In this document: positions 15,866-23,628 of the stretch, in pieces
Position numbering within the stretch: position 1 is the first letter of the stretch
How the letters are laid out: each line of letters begins with the position of its first letter
NCBI GenBank assembly: GCA_965279255.1
Contig: OZ257146.1
Location: 1,984,001 to 2,048,000 of the forward strand
Direction of reading: 5' to 3'
DNA: 64,000 bases
Source: CAMFLJ01 sp965279255
Lineage (GTDB): Bacteria > Actinomycetota > Acidimicrobiia > Acidimicrobiales > Acidimicrobilacustridaceae
Translations under genes and position numbers: made by a program
The notes under the pieces: generated by a model
Databases searched by the model: none
The model's input: only the letters and a program-made list of their open reading frames with translations
Told to the model about the DNA's origin: nothing

Positions 15866-17050
15866 ATGATCGTGTTCACCTTCCCCGGCCAGGGGTCCCA
15901 GAAGCCCGGCATGGGCGAGGCCTGGCGGGAGCACCCCTCGTGGGAGCTGGTCGTCGAGGCCTCCTCCGTCCTCGGGCGTGACCTCGAGTCGTTGCTGCTG
16001 CACACCGATGCCGACGAGCTCAAGCTCACCGACAACGCCCAGCTCTCCACCTTCCTCACCAGCCTGGTCGTGCTCGACGCGGTCGAGCGCCTCGGTGTCG
16101 AGCCGGTGGCCGCCGCCGGGCACAGCCTCGGCGAGTACACCGCCCTCGTGGCCTCCGGCGCCCTCGCCTTCGACGACGGCCTCCGCCTGGTCGCCGAGCG
16201 CGGCGCCGCCATGCGGGAGGCCGCCACCGACCGCACCGGCACGATGGCCGCGGTGCTCGGGCTCGACGACGACGACGTCGAGGTGGCCTGCGCCCGAGTC
16301 GACGGCGACGTGTGGGTCGCCAACTACAACGCCCCTGGGCAGGTCGTCATCGCCGGCGAGCCCGAGGCCGTCGACGAGGCCGCCGCCGTGGCCAAGGAGC
16401 TCGGCGCCAAGAAGGTCATGCCGATGGCGGTCAGCGGCGCCTTCCACACCCCGTTCATGGCCCCGGCCCGCGAGCGCCTGCGCAAGGCCATCGACGCCGC
16501 CGAGCTGCGCGAGGCCGAGATGCCGGTGTACGCCAACGTCGACGCCCGCCCCCACAGCGGCGGCGACGAGTGGGGCGGTCTCCTCGGCGCCCAGCTCTGC
16601 AGCCCGGTGCGGTGGCGCCAGACCCTCGACCACCTCGGCGAGGCCGGCGCCAAGTTCCTGGTCGAGCTCGGCCCCGGCAACGTGCTCACCGGCATGGCCA
16701 AGCGCACCGTCACGGGCGCCACCACCTTGTCGGTGTCCACCCCTGACGACCTCGACAAGCTGCTCACCGCGCTCGCCACCCCGGCCGTCGCCGAGGTCGC
16801 CGAGGTCGTGGTCCACGAGGGCGAGCACCTCTTCGCCACCGAGCGCATGGTCGTCAGCCCCGCCGCCGGCGTGTTCGCCCCCGCCACCACCGCCGAGGCC
16901 GGGTTGCACCTGGTGCCCGGCACCGTGCTCGGCACCGTCGGCGACCACGAGGTCCGCTCCCCCTTCGAGGGCATCCTCGTCGGCATGCTGGCCGTCGAGG
17001 GCGAGCGGGTCACCACCAGCCAGCCGATCGCCTGGCTGCGCACCGCATGA
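15866..17050 (+). CDS. fabD: Malonyl-CoA:ACP transacylase with C-terminal lipoyl-like domain
   Basis: 394 aa. Residues 1-300 are a complete FabD: GQGSQ (8-12), nucleophile Ser87 in GHSLG, His194 in GAFHTPF, and Gln/Asn near the C-terminal PGNVL. It transfers malonyl from CoA to ACP at the head of type II fatty-acid synthesis. After a linker of about 25 residues, the last 70 or so (VVSPAAGVFAPA..., VRSPFEGILVGMLAVEGERV, QPIAWL) have the pattern of a biotinyl/lipoyl-type barrel, but no Lys is at the expected hairpin tip (GDHEVRSPF). Normal FabD is about 310 aa. The stop overlaps fabH by 4 nt. The frame remains open upstream through the tRNA gene; ATG 15866 is the only sensible start. Confidence 0.95.
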   Translation: MIVFTFPGQGSQKPGMGEAWREHPSWELVVEASSVLGRDLESLLLHTDADELKLTDNAQLSTFLTSLVVLDAVERLGVEPVAAAGHSLGEYTALVASGALAFDDGLRLVAERGAAMREAATDRTGTMAAVLGLDDDDVEVACARVDGDVWVANYNAPGQVVIAGEPEAVDEAAAVAKELGAKKVMPMAVSGAFHTPFMAPARERLRKAIDAAELREAEMPVYANVDARPHSGGDEWGGLLGAQLCSPVRWRQTLDHLGEAGAKFLVELGPGNVLTGMAKRTVTGATTLSVSTPDDLDKLLTALATPAVAEVAEVVVHEGEHLFATERMVVSPAAGVFAPATTAEAGLHLVPGTVLGTVGDHEVRSPFEGILVGMLAVEGERVTTSQPIAWLRTA

Positions 17051-18030
17051 GCCCCGACGCCACCTCCGCCATCCCGACCACGGTCCGGGGTGCCACCATC
17101 ACCGGCTGGGGCACCGCCCTCCCCGACAACGTGGTCACCAACGCCGACTTCGAGGCCCGCCTCGACACCACCGACCAGTGGATCACCGAGCGCACCGGCA
17201 TCAAGGAGCGTCGCCACGGCGGCACCACCGCCGGCCTCGCCATCGAGGCCGGCCGGGCCGCGCTCGACATGGCCGGGCTCACCGGGGCCGACATCGACTT
17301 CATGCTGCTGGCCACCACCAGCCCCGACTACCAGATCCCGTCCACCGCCTCCGAGGTCCAGGACGAGCTGGGCATCGTCGGCGGGGCGTGCGACCTCAAC
17401 GCCGCCTGCTCCGGGTTCGTCTACGGCCTCGTGCACGCCCAGGGGCTCATCGCCATGGGGCTGAAGCGGGTGCTGCTCATCGGCGCCGAGACCCTGAGCC
17501 GGCTCACCGACCAGGACGACCGCAACACCGCCATCCTCTTCGGCGACGGTGCCGGCGCCGTGGTCCTCGAGGCCGTCGACGGCGCCGGGCAGCTGCTCGC
17601 GTTCGACATGGGCTCCGACGGCAGCGCCCGCAGCATCCTCGAGGCGCCCATCGGCGGCTACATGAGCATGAACGGCAAGGAGGTCTTCCGCCGAGCCGTG
17701 CTGGTCATGGTCGAGTCCGGCAAGGCCTCCATGGACGCCGCCGGGGTCAGCCCCGACGACATCGCCCTCGTGGTGCCGCACCAGGCGAACATCCGCATCA
17801 TCGAGGCGGCGTGCACCCGGCTCGGCATCGGGAGCGAGAAGGTGTCCACCGTCCTGCACGCCACGGGCAACACCTCGTCGGCGAGCATCCCGCTCGCCCT
17901 GGTCGAGGCGCTCGAGGGTGGCCGGGTCGCCGAGGGCGACCTCGTGCTGCTCGTCGGCTTCGGCGCCGGCATGAGCTGGGCCAGCGCCGTGCTGCGCTGG
18001 ACCGGTCCCCTCGCGGAGCGGGCCCGATGA
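17047..18030 (+). CDS. fabH: 3-oxoacyl-ACP synthase III
   Basis: 327 aa thiolase-fold enzyme with the catalytic triad Cys121 (NAACSGF), His245 (VVPHQANIR) and Asn275 (HATGNTSSAS). FabH condenses an acyl-CoA primer with malonyl-ACP to start fatty-acid chains. ATGA overlaps with fabD upstream and fabG downstream imply tight coupling. Confidence 0.96.
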   Translation: MSPDATSAIPTTVRGATITGWGTALPDNVVTNADFEARLDTTDQWITERTGIKERRHGGTTAGLAIEAGRAALDMAGLTGADIDFMLLATTSPDYQIPSTASEVQDELGIVGGACDLNAACSGFVYGLVHAQGLIAMGLKRVLLIGAETLSRLTDQDDRNTAILFGDGAGAVVLEAVDGAGQLLAFDMGSDGSARSILEAPIGGYMSMNGKEVFRRAVLVMVESGKASMDAAGVSPDDIALVVPHQANIRIIEAACTRLGIGSEKVSTVLHATGNTSSASIPLALVEALEGGRVAEGDLVLLVGFGAGMSWASAVLRWTGPLAERAR

Positions 18031-18758
18031 GCGAGCCCACGTCCCGAGTCGTCCTCGTCACCGGCGGCAACCGCGGCATCGGCCTCGCCTGCGCCCGCGC
18101 CTTCGCCGACGACGGCCACAAGGTCGCCGTCACCTACCGGTCCGACCCGCCGCCCGCCGACCAGGCCGACGGCATCCTGGCCGTGCGGTGCGACGTCACC
18201 GACGTCGGCGCGGTCGACGCCGCCTTCGCCCAGATCGAGGAGGCGCTCGGCCCGGTCGAGGTGCTCGTCTCCAACGCCGGGATGACCGCCGACATGCTCG
18301 TGCTGCGCATGTCCGACGACGACTTCGGCAGCGTCATCGACGCCAACCTCACCGGCGGGTTCCGCGTGGCCAAGCGGGCCGTGCAGAAGATGATGCGGGC
18401 CCGCTGGGGCCGGATCATCTTCCTCGGCTCCGTGGTCGGCTCCACCGGCCAGGCCGGGCAGGCCAACTACGCCGCCTCGAAGGCCGGCCTCGTGGGTCTC
18501 GCCCGCTCGCTCGCCCGCGAGTTCGCCTCGCGCAACATCACCGTGAACGTCGTGGCCCCCGGCCCCGTCGCCACCGACATGTTCGCCGCCGTGAGCGACG
18601 ACGCACGCGGCGCCATCGAGTCCGCCGTGCCCCTCGGCCGCCTCGCCGAGCCCTCCGAGGTCGCCGCCGCCGTGCAGTACCTGGCAAGCGACGCTGCGGG
18701 CTACGTGACCGGTGCCGTGCTGCCCGTCGACGGCGGCCTCGGCATGGGCGCCATCTGA
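18027..18758 (+). CDS. fabG: 3-oxoacyl-ACP reductase (SDR family)
   Basis: 243 aa. NADP-binding GGNRGIG near the N-terminus, SNAG motif, catalytic Ser in GSVVGSTGQAG and Tyr/Lys in YAASK, and PVDGGLGMG at the end, all standard for FabG. It reduces 3-oxoacyl-ACP. The ATG overlaps the fabH stop by 4 nt, which excludes the longer upstream open frame. Confidence 0.94.
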   Translation: MSEPTSRVVLVTGGNRGIGLACARAFADDGHKVAVTYRSDPPPADQADGILAVRCDVTDVGAVDAAFAQIEEALGPVEVLVSNAGMTADMLVLRMSDDDFGSVIDANLTGGFRVAKRAVQKMMRARWGRIIFLGSVVGSTGQAGQANYAASKAGLVGLARSLAREFASRNITVNVVAPGPVATDMFAAVSDDARGAIESAVPLGRLAEPSEVAAAVQYLASDAAGYVTGAVLPVDGGLGMGAI

Positions 18759-18813
18759 TCCATCAGCGGTCTCCCGGACCCGTCCGGCGACCGATCCCCG
18801 AACCACGCAGGAC

Positions 18814-18819
18814 TAGCGT
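18814..18819 (+). promoter_or_regulatory. acpP: Candidate -10 of an internal acpP-fabF promoter
   Basis: TAGCGT lies 28 nt before the acpP GTG in the 88-nt gap after fabG. Unlike the leaderless sites elsewhere in the window, it is followed by a short leader with AAGGAG. It would let the abundant carrier protein be expressed above fabD-H-G. Confidence 0.5.
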
Positions 18820-18846
18820 GGACCCACCCCACACAAGGAGCAACCA

Positions 18847-19083
18847 GTGAGTGACGAACGCTTCGAGCGCTTCCGCAAGTGCGCCGTCGAGGTGCTGGCC
18901 GTCCAGCCCGACCAGGTGACCATGGAGGCGAAGTTCGGCGACGACCTCGACGCCGACAGCCTCGACCTCGTCGAGCTGGTCATGGCCCTCGAAGAGGAGT
19001 TCGACGTCACCGTCGACGAGTCCGAGCTGGAAGGCATCGAGACCGTCGGGCAGGCGTTCGAGCTCGTCACCGGCAAGCTCTGA
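18847..19083 (+). CDS. acpP: Acyl carrier protein
   Basis: 78 aa, standard ACP length. Phosphopantetheine site Ser38 in DADSLDLVE, acidic helix II (LVMALEEEFDV). GTG start with AAGGAG at 18835-18840. It carries growing acyl chains for FabD/H/G/F/Z. The stop shares one base with the fabF start (TGATG). Confidence 0.97.
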   Translation: MSDERFERFRKCAVEVLAVQPDQVTMEAKFGDDLDADSLDLVELVMALEEEFDVTVDESELEGIETVGQAFELVTGKL

Positions 19084-20258
19084 TGACGGGCCGCCGGGTC
19101 GCCATCACCGGCATCGGTGTCGTCAGCCCGTGCGGCATCGGCAACGAGGCCTTCTGGGACGGGCTCAACAGCGCCCCTCCCGAAGGCCTGCGCCGGGTGA
19201 CCGACTTCGATCCCGAGCTCTACTTCGCCAACCCGAAGGAAGCTCGCCGCACCGACCGCTTCGCCCAGTTCGCGCTGGCGGCCACGGCTGAGGCCCTGGC
19301 CATGTCCGGCGACCTCCAGGCCGATCCGCTCCGGATCGGCACCTGGATCGGCACCGGCATCGGGGGCCTCACCACGCTCGAGGAGCAGGTGCTGGTCAAC
19401 GAGAACAAGGGCGCCCGCCGGGTCAGCCCGTTCATGATCCCGATGCTCATGGCCAACGCCGCCTCGGCCGCGGTGTCGATGAGGTACGGGTTCCAGGGCC
19501 CGGCCGAGAACACCTGCACCGCCTGCGCCGCCGGCACCCAGTCGATCGGCAACGCCTACCGGCTCATCTCCTACGGCCGCTGCGACGCCATGGTCACCGG
19601 CAGCTCCGAGTCGACGATGACCCCGACCTGCATCGCCGGGTTCACCAACATGACCGCCATGTCCTCCACGCTCACGTCGCGCCCGTTCGACAAGGACCGG
19701 GACGGCTTCGTGATGGCCGAGGGCGCCGGCGTGCTGGTGCTCGAGGAGTGGGAGACCGCCAAGGCGCGCGGTGCCACGATCCTCGCCGAGGTCCTGGGCG
19801 CCGCCTCCACGGCCGACGCCCACCACATCACCGCCCCCGCCCCCGGCGGCTCGGGCGCCATCGCCTGCATGGAGCTGGCGCTGGCCGATGCGGGGATCGA
19901 CCCCTCCGAGGTCGCCCACATCAACGCCCACGGCACCTCGACGCCGCTCAACGACGCCGCCGAGGCCGAGGCCATCGCCAAGCTGTTCGGCCCGTCCGGT
20001 CCCCCGGTCACGTCGTTCAAGGGCGTCACCGGGCACTCCCTGGGTGCCGCCGGCGCCCTCGAGGCCGTCGGCATCGTGCTCGGCATCCAGAAGGGGCTGA
20101 TCCCGCCCACCGCGGGCTACCAGACCCCCGACCCGGACATGGCCCCGATCGACCTCGTCGTCGGCGAGGCCCGCGAGTGGACACCCGGCCCGGTGCTGTC
20201 GAACAGCTTCGGGTTCGGTGGCCACAACGGCTGCGTCGTGATCGGCCCGGCCTCCTAG
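19083..20258 (+). CDS. fabF: 3-oxoacyl-ACP synthase II
   Basis: 391 aa. Cys148 in TCTACAAGTQ, His283 in NAHGTSTPLND and His318 in VTGHSLGAAGA form the Cys-His-His site, with Lys313 in SFKGVTGH. It elongates acyl-ACP with malonyl-ACP. The frame is open further upstream but runs inside acpP; the ATG overlapping the acpP stop starts the conserved MTGRRVAITGIGVVSP. Last gene of the fab operon, followed by a hairpin. Confidence 0.96.
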   Translation: MTGRRVAITGIGVVSPCGIGNEAFWDGLNSAPPEGLRRVTDFDPELYFANPKEARRTDRFAQFALAATAEALAMSGDLQADPLRIGTWIGTGIGGLTTLEEQVLVNENKGARRVSPFMIPMLMANAASAAVSMRYGFQGPAENTCTACAAGTQSIGNAYRLISYGRCDAMVTGSSESTMTPTCIAGFTNMTAMSSTLTSRPFDKDRDGFVMAEGAGVLVLEEWETAKARGATILAEVLGAASTADAHHITAPAPGGSGAIACMELALADAGIDPSEVAHINAHGTSTPLNDAAEAEAIAKLFGPSGPPVTSFKGVTGHSLGAAGALEAVGIVLGIQKGLIPPTAGYQTPDPDMAPIDLVVGEAREWTPGPVLSNSFGFGGHNGCVVIGPAS

Positions 20259-20268
20259 AACGGTGACC

Positions 20269-20295
20269 GGCCCGCCCCCGCTCAGGGGGCGGGCC
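20269..20295. terminator. Bidirectional terminator between fabF and ogt
   Basis: Perfect 11-bp stem GGCCCGCCCCC/GGGGGCGGGCC with loop GCTCA, between two convergent genes. It begins 10 nt after the fabF stop, and the ogt stop codon lies in its loop. Confidence 0.7.
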
Positions 20296-20761
20296 ACCCA
20301 CCTTCGAGCTCGAGCAGCTGCACCTTCAGCTCCGGGCCCGGCCCGTAGCCACCGAGGCGGCCACCCGCGGCGATGACCCGGTGGCAGGGCACGACGAGCG
20401 GCAGCGGGTTGGTGGCCATCGCGGTGCCGACGGCCCGTGACGCCAGCGGTCGCCCGGCCATTCCGGCCAGCTCCCCGTAGCTGACCGTCTCGCCGTAGGG
20501 CACGGTCTCGAGGGCCGTGAGCACCTCACCCCGGAACCCCCGGCGCTCCGAGCGGTCGAGGGCCACGGTGAAGGCCGTGCGCCGCCCGGCGAAGTACTCC
20601 TCGAGCTCGTCGGCCCCCTGCGCCAGGTGGGCCTCGGCCGTGGCCCCGCCCCCGGGGTCGTCGACACTCGGCACGGGGCCGAAGTCGATGCGCACCAGCC
20701 CGGCGGGGCCGGCGGTGATGGCGAGCGGCCCGATCGGGCTGTCGATCACGGTGACGGGCAC
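20282..20761 (-). CDS. ogt: Methylated-DNA--[protein]-cysteine S-methyltransferase
   Basis: 159 aa. Active-site motif VPCHRVI with the acceptor Cys, preceded by the helix-turn-helix (YGETVSYGELA), and ending in GRLGGYG. It repairs O6-alkylguanine by suicide transfer to the Cys. GTG start with GGGAGG upstream, 22 nt after fabZ and probably co-transcribed with it. The last codons overlap the bidirectional terminator. Confidence 0.95.
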   Translation of the reverse strand: MPVTVIDSPIGPLAITAGPAGLVRIDFGPVPSVDDPGGGATAEAHLAQGADELEEYFAGRRTAFTVALDRSERRGFRGEVLTALETVPYGETVSYGELAGMAGRPLASRAVGTAMATNPLPLVVPCHRVIAAGGRLGGYGPGPELKVQLLELEGGWPAP

Positions 20762-20783
20762 GGATCTCCCTCCCCCGGCGCGC

Positions 20784-21212
20784 TCAGGCGTCGGCGAAGA
20801 CGAAGAGGAGCTCGGTCTCGCAGGCGGTCTCGCCGCACACGTGGGCCCGGCCGGCGCCCTTGCCGGCCCGGGCCGACATCCGGCCCAGCTCGACCTCGAG
20901 CTCGAGGGTGTCGCCGGGCAGGACCTGGCGGCGGAAGCGGGACTTCTCGACCCCGCCGAACAGCGGCAGCTTGCCGGCGAAGCGCTCGTCGGAGAGCACG
21001 GCGTAGGCGCCGAGCTGGGCGATGGCCTCCAGCATCAGGACGCCGGGGAGGGTCGGGCGCCCGGGGAAGTGGCCGGCGAAGAAGTCCTCGTCGCCGGTGA
21101 GGCGCCACAGCCCCTTGGCCCCCTCGCCGATGCGGAGCTCGACGACCTCGTCGAGCAGCAGGAACGGCGGGCGGTGGGGCAGGACGTCGGCCGGGGCCGG
21201 GAGGCCGCTCAC
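20784..21212 (-). CDS. fabZ: 3-hydroxyacyl-ACP dehydratase
   Basis: 142 aa single hotdog domain. Catalytic His in PHRPPFLLLDEV and Glu in GHFPGRPTLPGVLMLEAIAQ, as in FabZ. It dehydrates 3-hydroxyacyl-ACP, completing with the fab operon 0.5 kb away most of the elongation cycle; an enoyl reductase is not in the window. The GTG start overlaps the bcp stop by 4 nt (GTGA), which decides the start against a longer open frame. Confidence 0.92.
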   Translation of the reverse strand: MSGLPAPADVLPHRPPFLLLDEVVELRIGEGAKGLWRLTGDEDFFAGHFPGRPTLPGVLMLEAIAQLGAYAVLSDERFAGKLPLFGGVEKSRFRRQVLPGDTLELEVELGRMSARAGKGAGRAHVCGETACETELLFVFADA

Positions 21213-21667
21213 CCCTCGAGGGCCTTGAGCAGCTTGGTGGGCGTGTCCTTGGGGCTGATCTTGTACCAGGCCTCGGCGACCTTGCCCTTCTCGTCGATCA
21301 GGAAGGCCGAGCGGATGATGCCCATGTAGGTGCGGCCGTAGTTCTTCTTCTCGCCCCAGACCGAGAAGGCCTCGGCCACGGTGTGCTCGGTGTCGGCCAG
21401 CAGCGGGAAGCCGAGGGTGTACTTCTCGTCGAACTTCTTCTGCTTGGCCGGGGCGTCGGGGCTGATGCCGAGGATGGCGGTGTCGCCGATGTCGCCGGCG
21501 ATGTCGCGCAGGGCGCACGACTGGGTGGTGCAGCCGGGCGTGTCGGCCTTCGGGTAGAAGTACACGAGCACCTTGCGGCCCTTGAAGTCGGAGAGCTTCA
21601 CCTTGTTCTCGTCCTGGTCGAGCAGGGTGAACGCGGGGGCCTTGTCACCGGCGGAGAGCGTCGTCAT
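21209..21667 (-). CDS. bcp: Thioredoxin-dependent thiol peroxidase (Bcp/PrxQ)
   Basis: 152 aa peroxiredoxin. Peroxidatic Cys46 in TPGCTTQSC with a second Cys51 five residues on, the atypical 2-Cys arrangement of PrxQ. It reduces peroxides with thioredoxin as donor. ATG 21667 is 7 nt after a TAGTTT hexamer, so I use it instead of an upstream ATG in a Pro/Arg-rich extension. First gene of bcp-fabZ-ogt. Confidence 0.95.
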   Translation of the reverse strand: MTTLSAGDKAPAFTLLDQDENKVKLSDFKGRKVLVYFYPKADTPGCTTQSCALRDIAGDIGDTAILGISPDAPAKQKKFDEKYTLGFPLLADTEHTVAEAFSVWGEKKNYGRTYMGIIRSAFLIDEKGKVAEAWYKISPKDTPTKLLKALEG

Positions 21668-21674
21668 GGCGCCG

Positions 21675-21680
21675 AAACTA
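21675..21680 (-). promoter_or_regulatory. bcp: -10 element of bcp (leaderless type)
   Basis: TAGTTT on the minus strand, 7 nt before the ATG, so the transcript would start at or near the start codon. Confidence 0.5.
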
Positions 21681-21718
21681 CTCGGCCCAGCGGGGCGTCG
21701 CGGCGGCCCGGACGCGGC

Positions 21719-21744
21719 ACGGGGAGCGCCTGCGCGCTCCCCGT
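21719..21744 (-). terminator. Terminator of the HU gene
   Basis: Perfect 11-bp stem ACGGGGAGCGC/GCGCTCCCCGT with loop CTGC, 41 nt after the HU stop and before the bcp promoter. Confidence 0.75.
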
Positions 21745-21785
21745 CCACATCGACGTCGGGCCCGGCCGGGCCCGAGATGGTGCGA

Positions 21786-22070
21786 CTACTTGGCGCCCTT
21801 GGCGGAGGCCTTCAGCTTGGAGCCGGCGGTCACCTTGGCGGCCTTGGACGCCGGGACCTGGATGGTCTCGCCCGTCTGCGGGTTGCGGGCGGTGCGGGCG
21901 CTGCGGGGAACCTGCTCGAAGCTCAGGAAGCCCGGCAGGGTGAGCTTCTCCTCACCCTTGGCGACGACCTCGTGGGCGATGTCCTCGAAGGCCTTGAGGG
22001 ACTTCTCGACATCGGTCTTGGCGAGGCCGGTGCGGTTCGCAATCTCGGCGATCAGTTCGCTCTTGGTCAT
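21786..22070 (-). CDS. hup: HU-family DNA-binding protein
   Basis: 94 aa. MTKSELIAEIANRTGLAK start, GFLSFEQ beta-arm base, and RNPQTGETI.V motif of HU/IHF proteins. It lacks the long Lys/Ala-rich C-terminal tail of mycobacterial HupB, having only a short KLKASAKGAK end. Nucleoid protein that bends DNA. ATG with AGGAGGA three to nine nt upstream. The frame is open further upstream but the strong Shine-Dalgarno fixes the start. Confidence 0.95.
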   Translation of the reverse strand: MTKSELIAEIANRTGLAKTDVEKSLKAFEDIAHEVVAKGEEKLTLPGFLSFEQVPRSARTARNPQTGETIQVPASKAAKVTAGSKLKASAKGAK

Positions 22071-22208
22071 GACTTCCTCCTGTCGGCCCGGCTCGGGACT
22101 GGTCCCGGGTCGGGTGGCCGGGCCTGCTGTCGAACTCGGACGGAACCGCCCGATGGGGACAGCATTGCGGGAGTTGCCGCCCAACGGGTGGATATCCCGG
22201 AATCTCTC

Positions 22209-22220
22209 GCATGAACATGC
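22209..22220. repeat. Short inverted repeat upstream of hup
   Basis: GCATGaaCATGC, a 5+2+5 inverted repeat, 139 nt upstream of the HU start in a 212-nt intergenic region that otherwise shows no clear signal. It could be an operator; no known consensus is matched. Confidence 0.3.
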
Positions 22221-22282
22221 AGGTCACTGCATCCTCCGAGGCCGTGGGGCGACTGGCATCGGGAGCGGTTGTGACCATCGTC

Positions 22283-22681
22283 TCAGGCCTCGACGTTGAT
22301 CATGTGGCGGGCCGCCTGGTGGAAGTACGACAGCATCCGGGCCTCGTCGTCGGCCGAGAGCTCGCCGGCCTCGACCATCTCCCCCACCGCGATCGCCATG
22401 TTGCGGTACCAGGCCTCGCGCTCGGCCTCACCGATGGCGAAGGGAGCGTGGCGCATGCGGAGGCGGGGATGGCCCCGCTCGTCGCTGTAGGTCGTGGGGC
22501 CGCCCCAGAACTGCACCAGGAACAGCGTCAGGCGCTCCTTGGCGCCGTCCATGTCGTCGGGCGGGTAGAGCGGCAGCAGCACGGGGTCGGCCTGCACGCC
22601 GGCATAGAAGCGGTCGACCAGGCGCACGAAGAAGTCGACACCGTCGACGCGGTCGAAGAGGGGCTGTTCGACGTTCGTCAT
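22283..22681 (-). CDS. glbO: Group II truncated haemoglobin
   Basis: 132 aa. Two-over-two globin with Tyr B10 region (FFVRLVDRFYAGV), proximal His in RHAPFAI and Trp G8 in EAWYRNM, as in GlbO. It binds oxygen and is linked to respiration and redox stress in mycobacteria. ATG 22681 is preceded at 8 nt by TAGGGT, which supports this start over a long open frame upstream. Monocistronic by appearance. Confidence 0.93.
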   Translation of the reverse strand: MTNVEQPLFDRVDGVDFFVRLVDRFYAGVQADPVLLPLYPPDDMDGAKERLTLFLVQFWGGPTTYSDERGHPRLRMRHAPFAIGEAEREAWYRNMAIAVGEMVEAGELSADDEARMLSYFHQAARHMINVEA

Positions 22682-22689
22682 CGGCGGCG

Positions 22690-22695
22690 ACCCTA
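22690..22695 (-). promoter_or_regulatory. glbO: -10 element of glbO (leaderless type)
   Basis: TAGGGT on the minus strand, 8 nt before the ATG. Confidence 0.5.
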
Positions 22696-22785
22696 TCGAG
22701 CGGCGCCGCCCGTGCCGCAGAGCCGTTCGTCCCCTGTCGTGCGGGCGACGAAGGGCCTGGAGCGGTGGTGGCGCCCCGGCCGGCC

Positions 22786-23628
22786 CTAGGAGGCGTCGAG
22801 GGCGGCCCGCACCTCGGCCACGAAGGCCCCGGCGCCCACCGGGCCGACGCCCTCGAGCACCCGCCGCATGAGGGCGGAGCCGATCACGACGCCGTCGGCC
22901 ACCGAGCACACCTCGACGGCCTGCTGGGGAGTGGAGACACCCACCCCGACCAGCACGGGCTTGTCGGTGACGGCCTTGAGGCGGCGGGCGATGACCAGCG
23001 ACGACGCCGCCAGGGCGTCGCGCTCGCCGGTGACGCCGAGCAGGCCCACGGCGTAGACGAACCCACGGGCGCGAGCCACGACCTGCGGGAGGCGGTCGTC
23101 GGGGGCGGTGGGGGCGGCCAGCAGCACGGTCTCGACCCCGGCGGCGTCGGCAGCGGTGGCCCACGGGCCGACCTCCTCGAGCGGCAGGTCGGGCAGGATG
23201 GCGCCCGCCACGCCGGCCTCGGCGAGGGAGTCGGCGAAGCGCTCGTGGCCCATGTGGAACGCGAGGTTGTAATAGGTCATGACTGCCAGCGGAACCCCGG
23301 CGTCGATGTTCCTGAGCTCCTCCAGGATCGTGACGGGCGTGGCCCCGGCCCGGAGGGCCTCCTCGCTCGCCTCCTGGATCACCGGGCCATCCATCACCGG
23401 GTCGGAGAAGGGGATGCCGATCTCGATGGCGTCGGCGCCGGCATCGGCCACCGCCCGCACGACCTCGGCCCAGTCGGTGCCGTAGCCACCCGTGACGTAG
23501 GGGACCAGCAGCTTGCGGCCGGCGTCGCGCCCGGCCCGCAGCGCCGTCTCGAGGGTGCCGAGCTCGACCGGGGCGTCGGGGACGGTCAGGCCTTCGTCGG
23601 CCGCTGTGATCGACGCGGGGGCGCTCAT
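22786..23628 (-). CDS. trpA: Tryptophan synthase alpha chain
   Basis: 280 aa TIM barrel. Catalytic Glu69 in AIEIGIPFSDP and Asp80 in VMDGP, with VTGGYG and PDLPLEE motifs. It cleaves indole-3-glycerol phosphate to indole for TrpB. It has an N-terminal extension of about 20 residues relative to enteric TrpA. The ATG overlaps the trpB stop by 4 nt. Last gene of the trp cluster. Confidence 0.96.
   Translation of the reverse strand: MSAPASITAADEGLTVPDAPVELGTLETALRAGRDAGRKLLVPYVTGGYGTDWAEVVRAVADAGADAIEIGIPFSDPVMDGPVIQEASEEALRAGATPVTILEELRNIDAGVPLAVMTYYNLAFHMGHERFADSLAEAGVAGAILPDLPLEEVGPWATAADAAGVETVLLAAPTAPDDRLPQVVARARGFVYAVGLLGVTGERDALAASSLVIARRLKAVTDKPVLVGVGVSTPQQAVEVCSVADGVVIGSALMRRVLEGVGPVGAGAFVAEVRAALDAS

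Noticed and set aside
15978..18758. 926-codon frame through fabD, fabH and fabG
   Set aside because: Only its last 243 codons (fabG) are real; the rest is out of frame with fabD and fabH.
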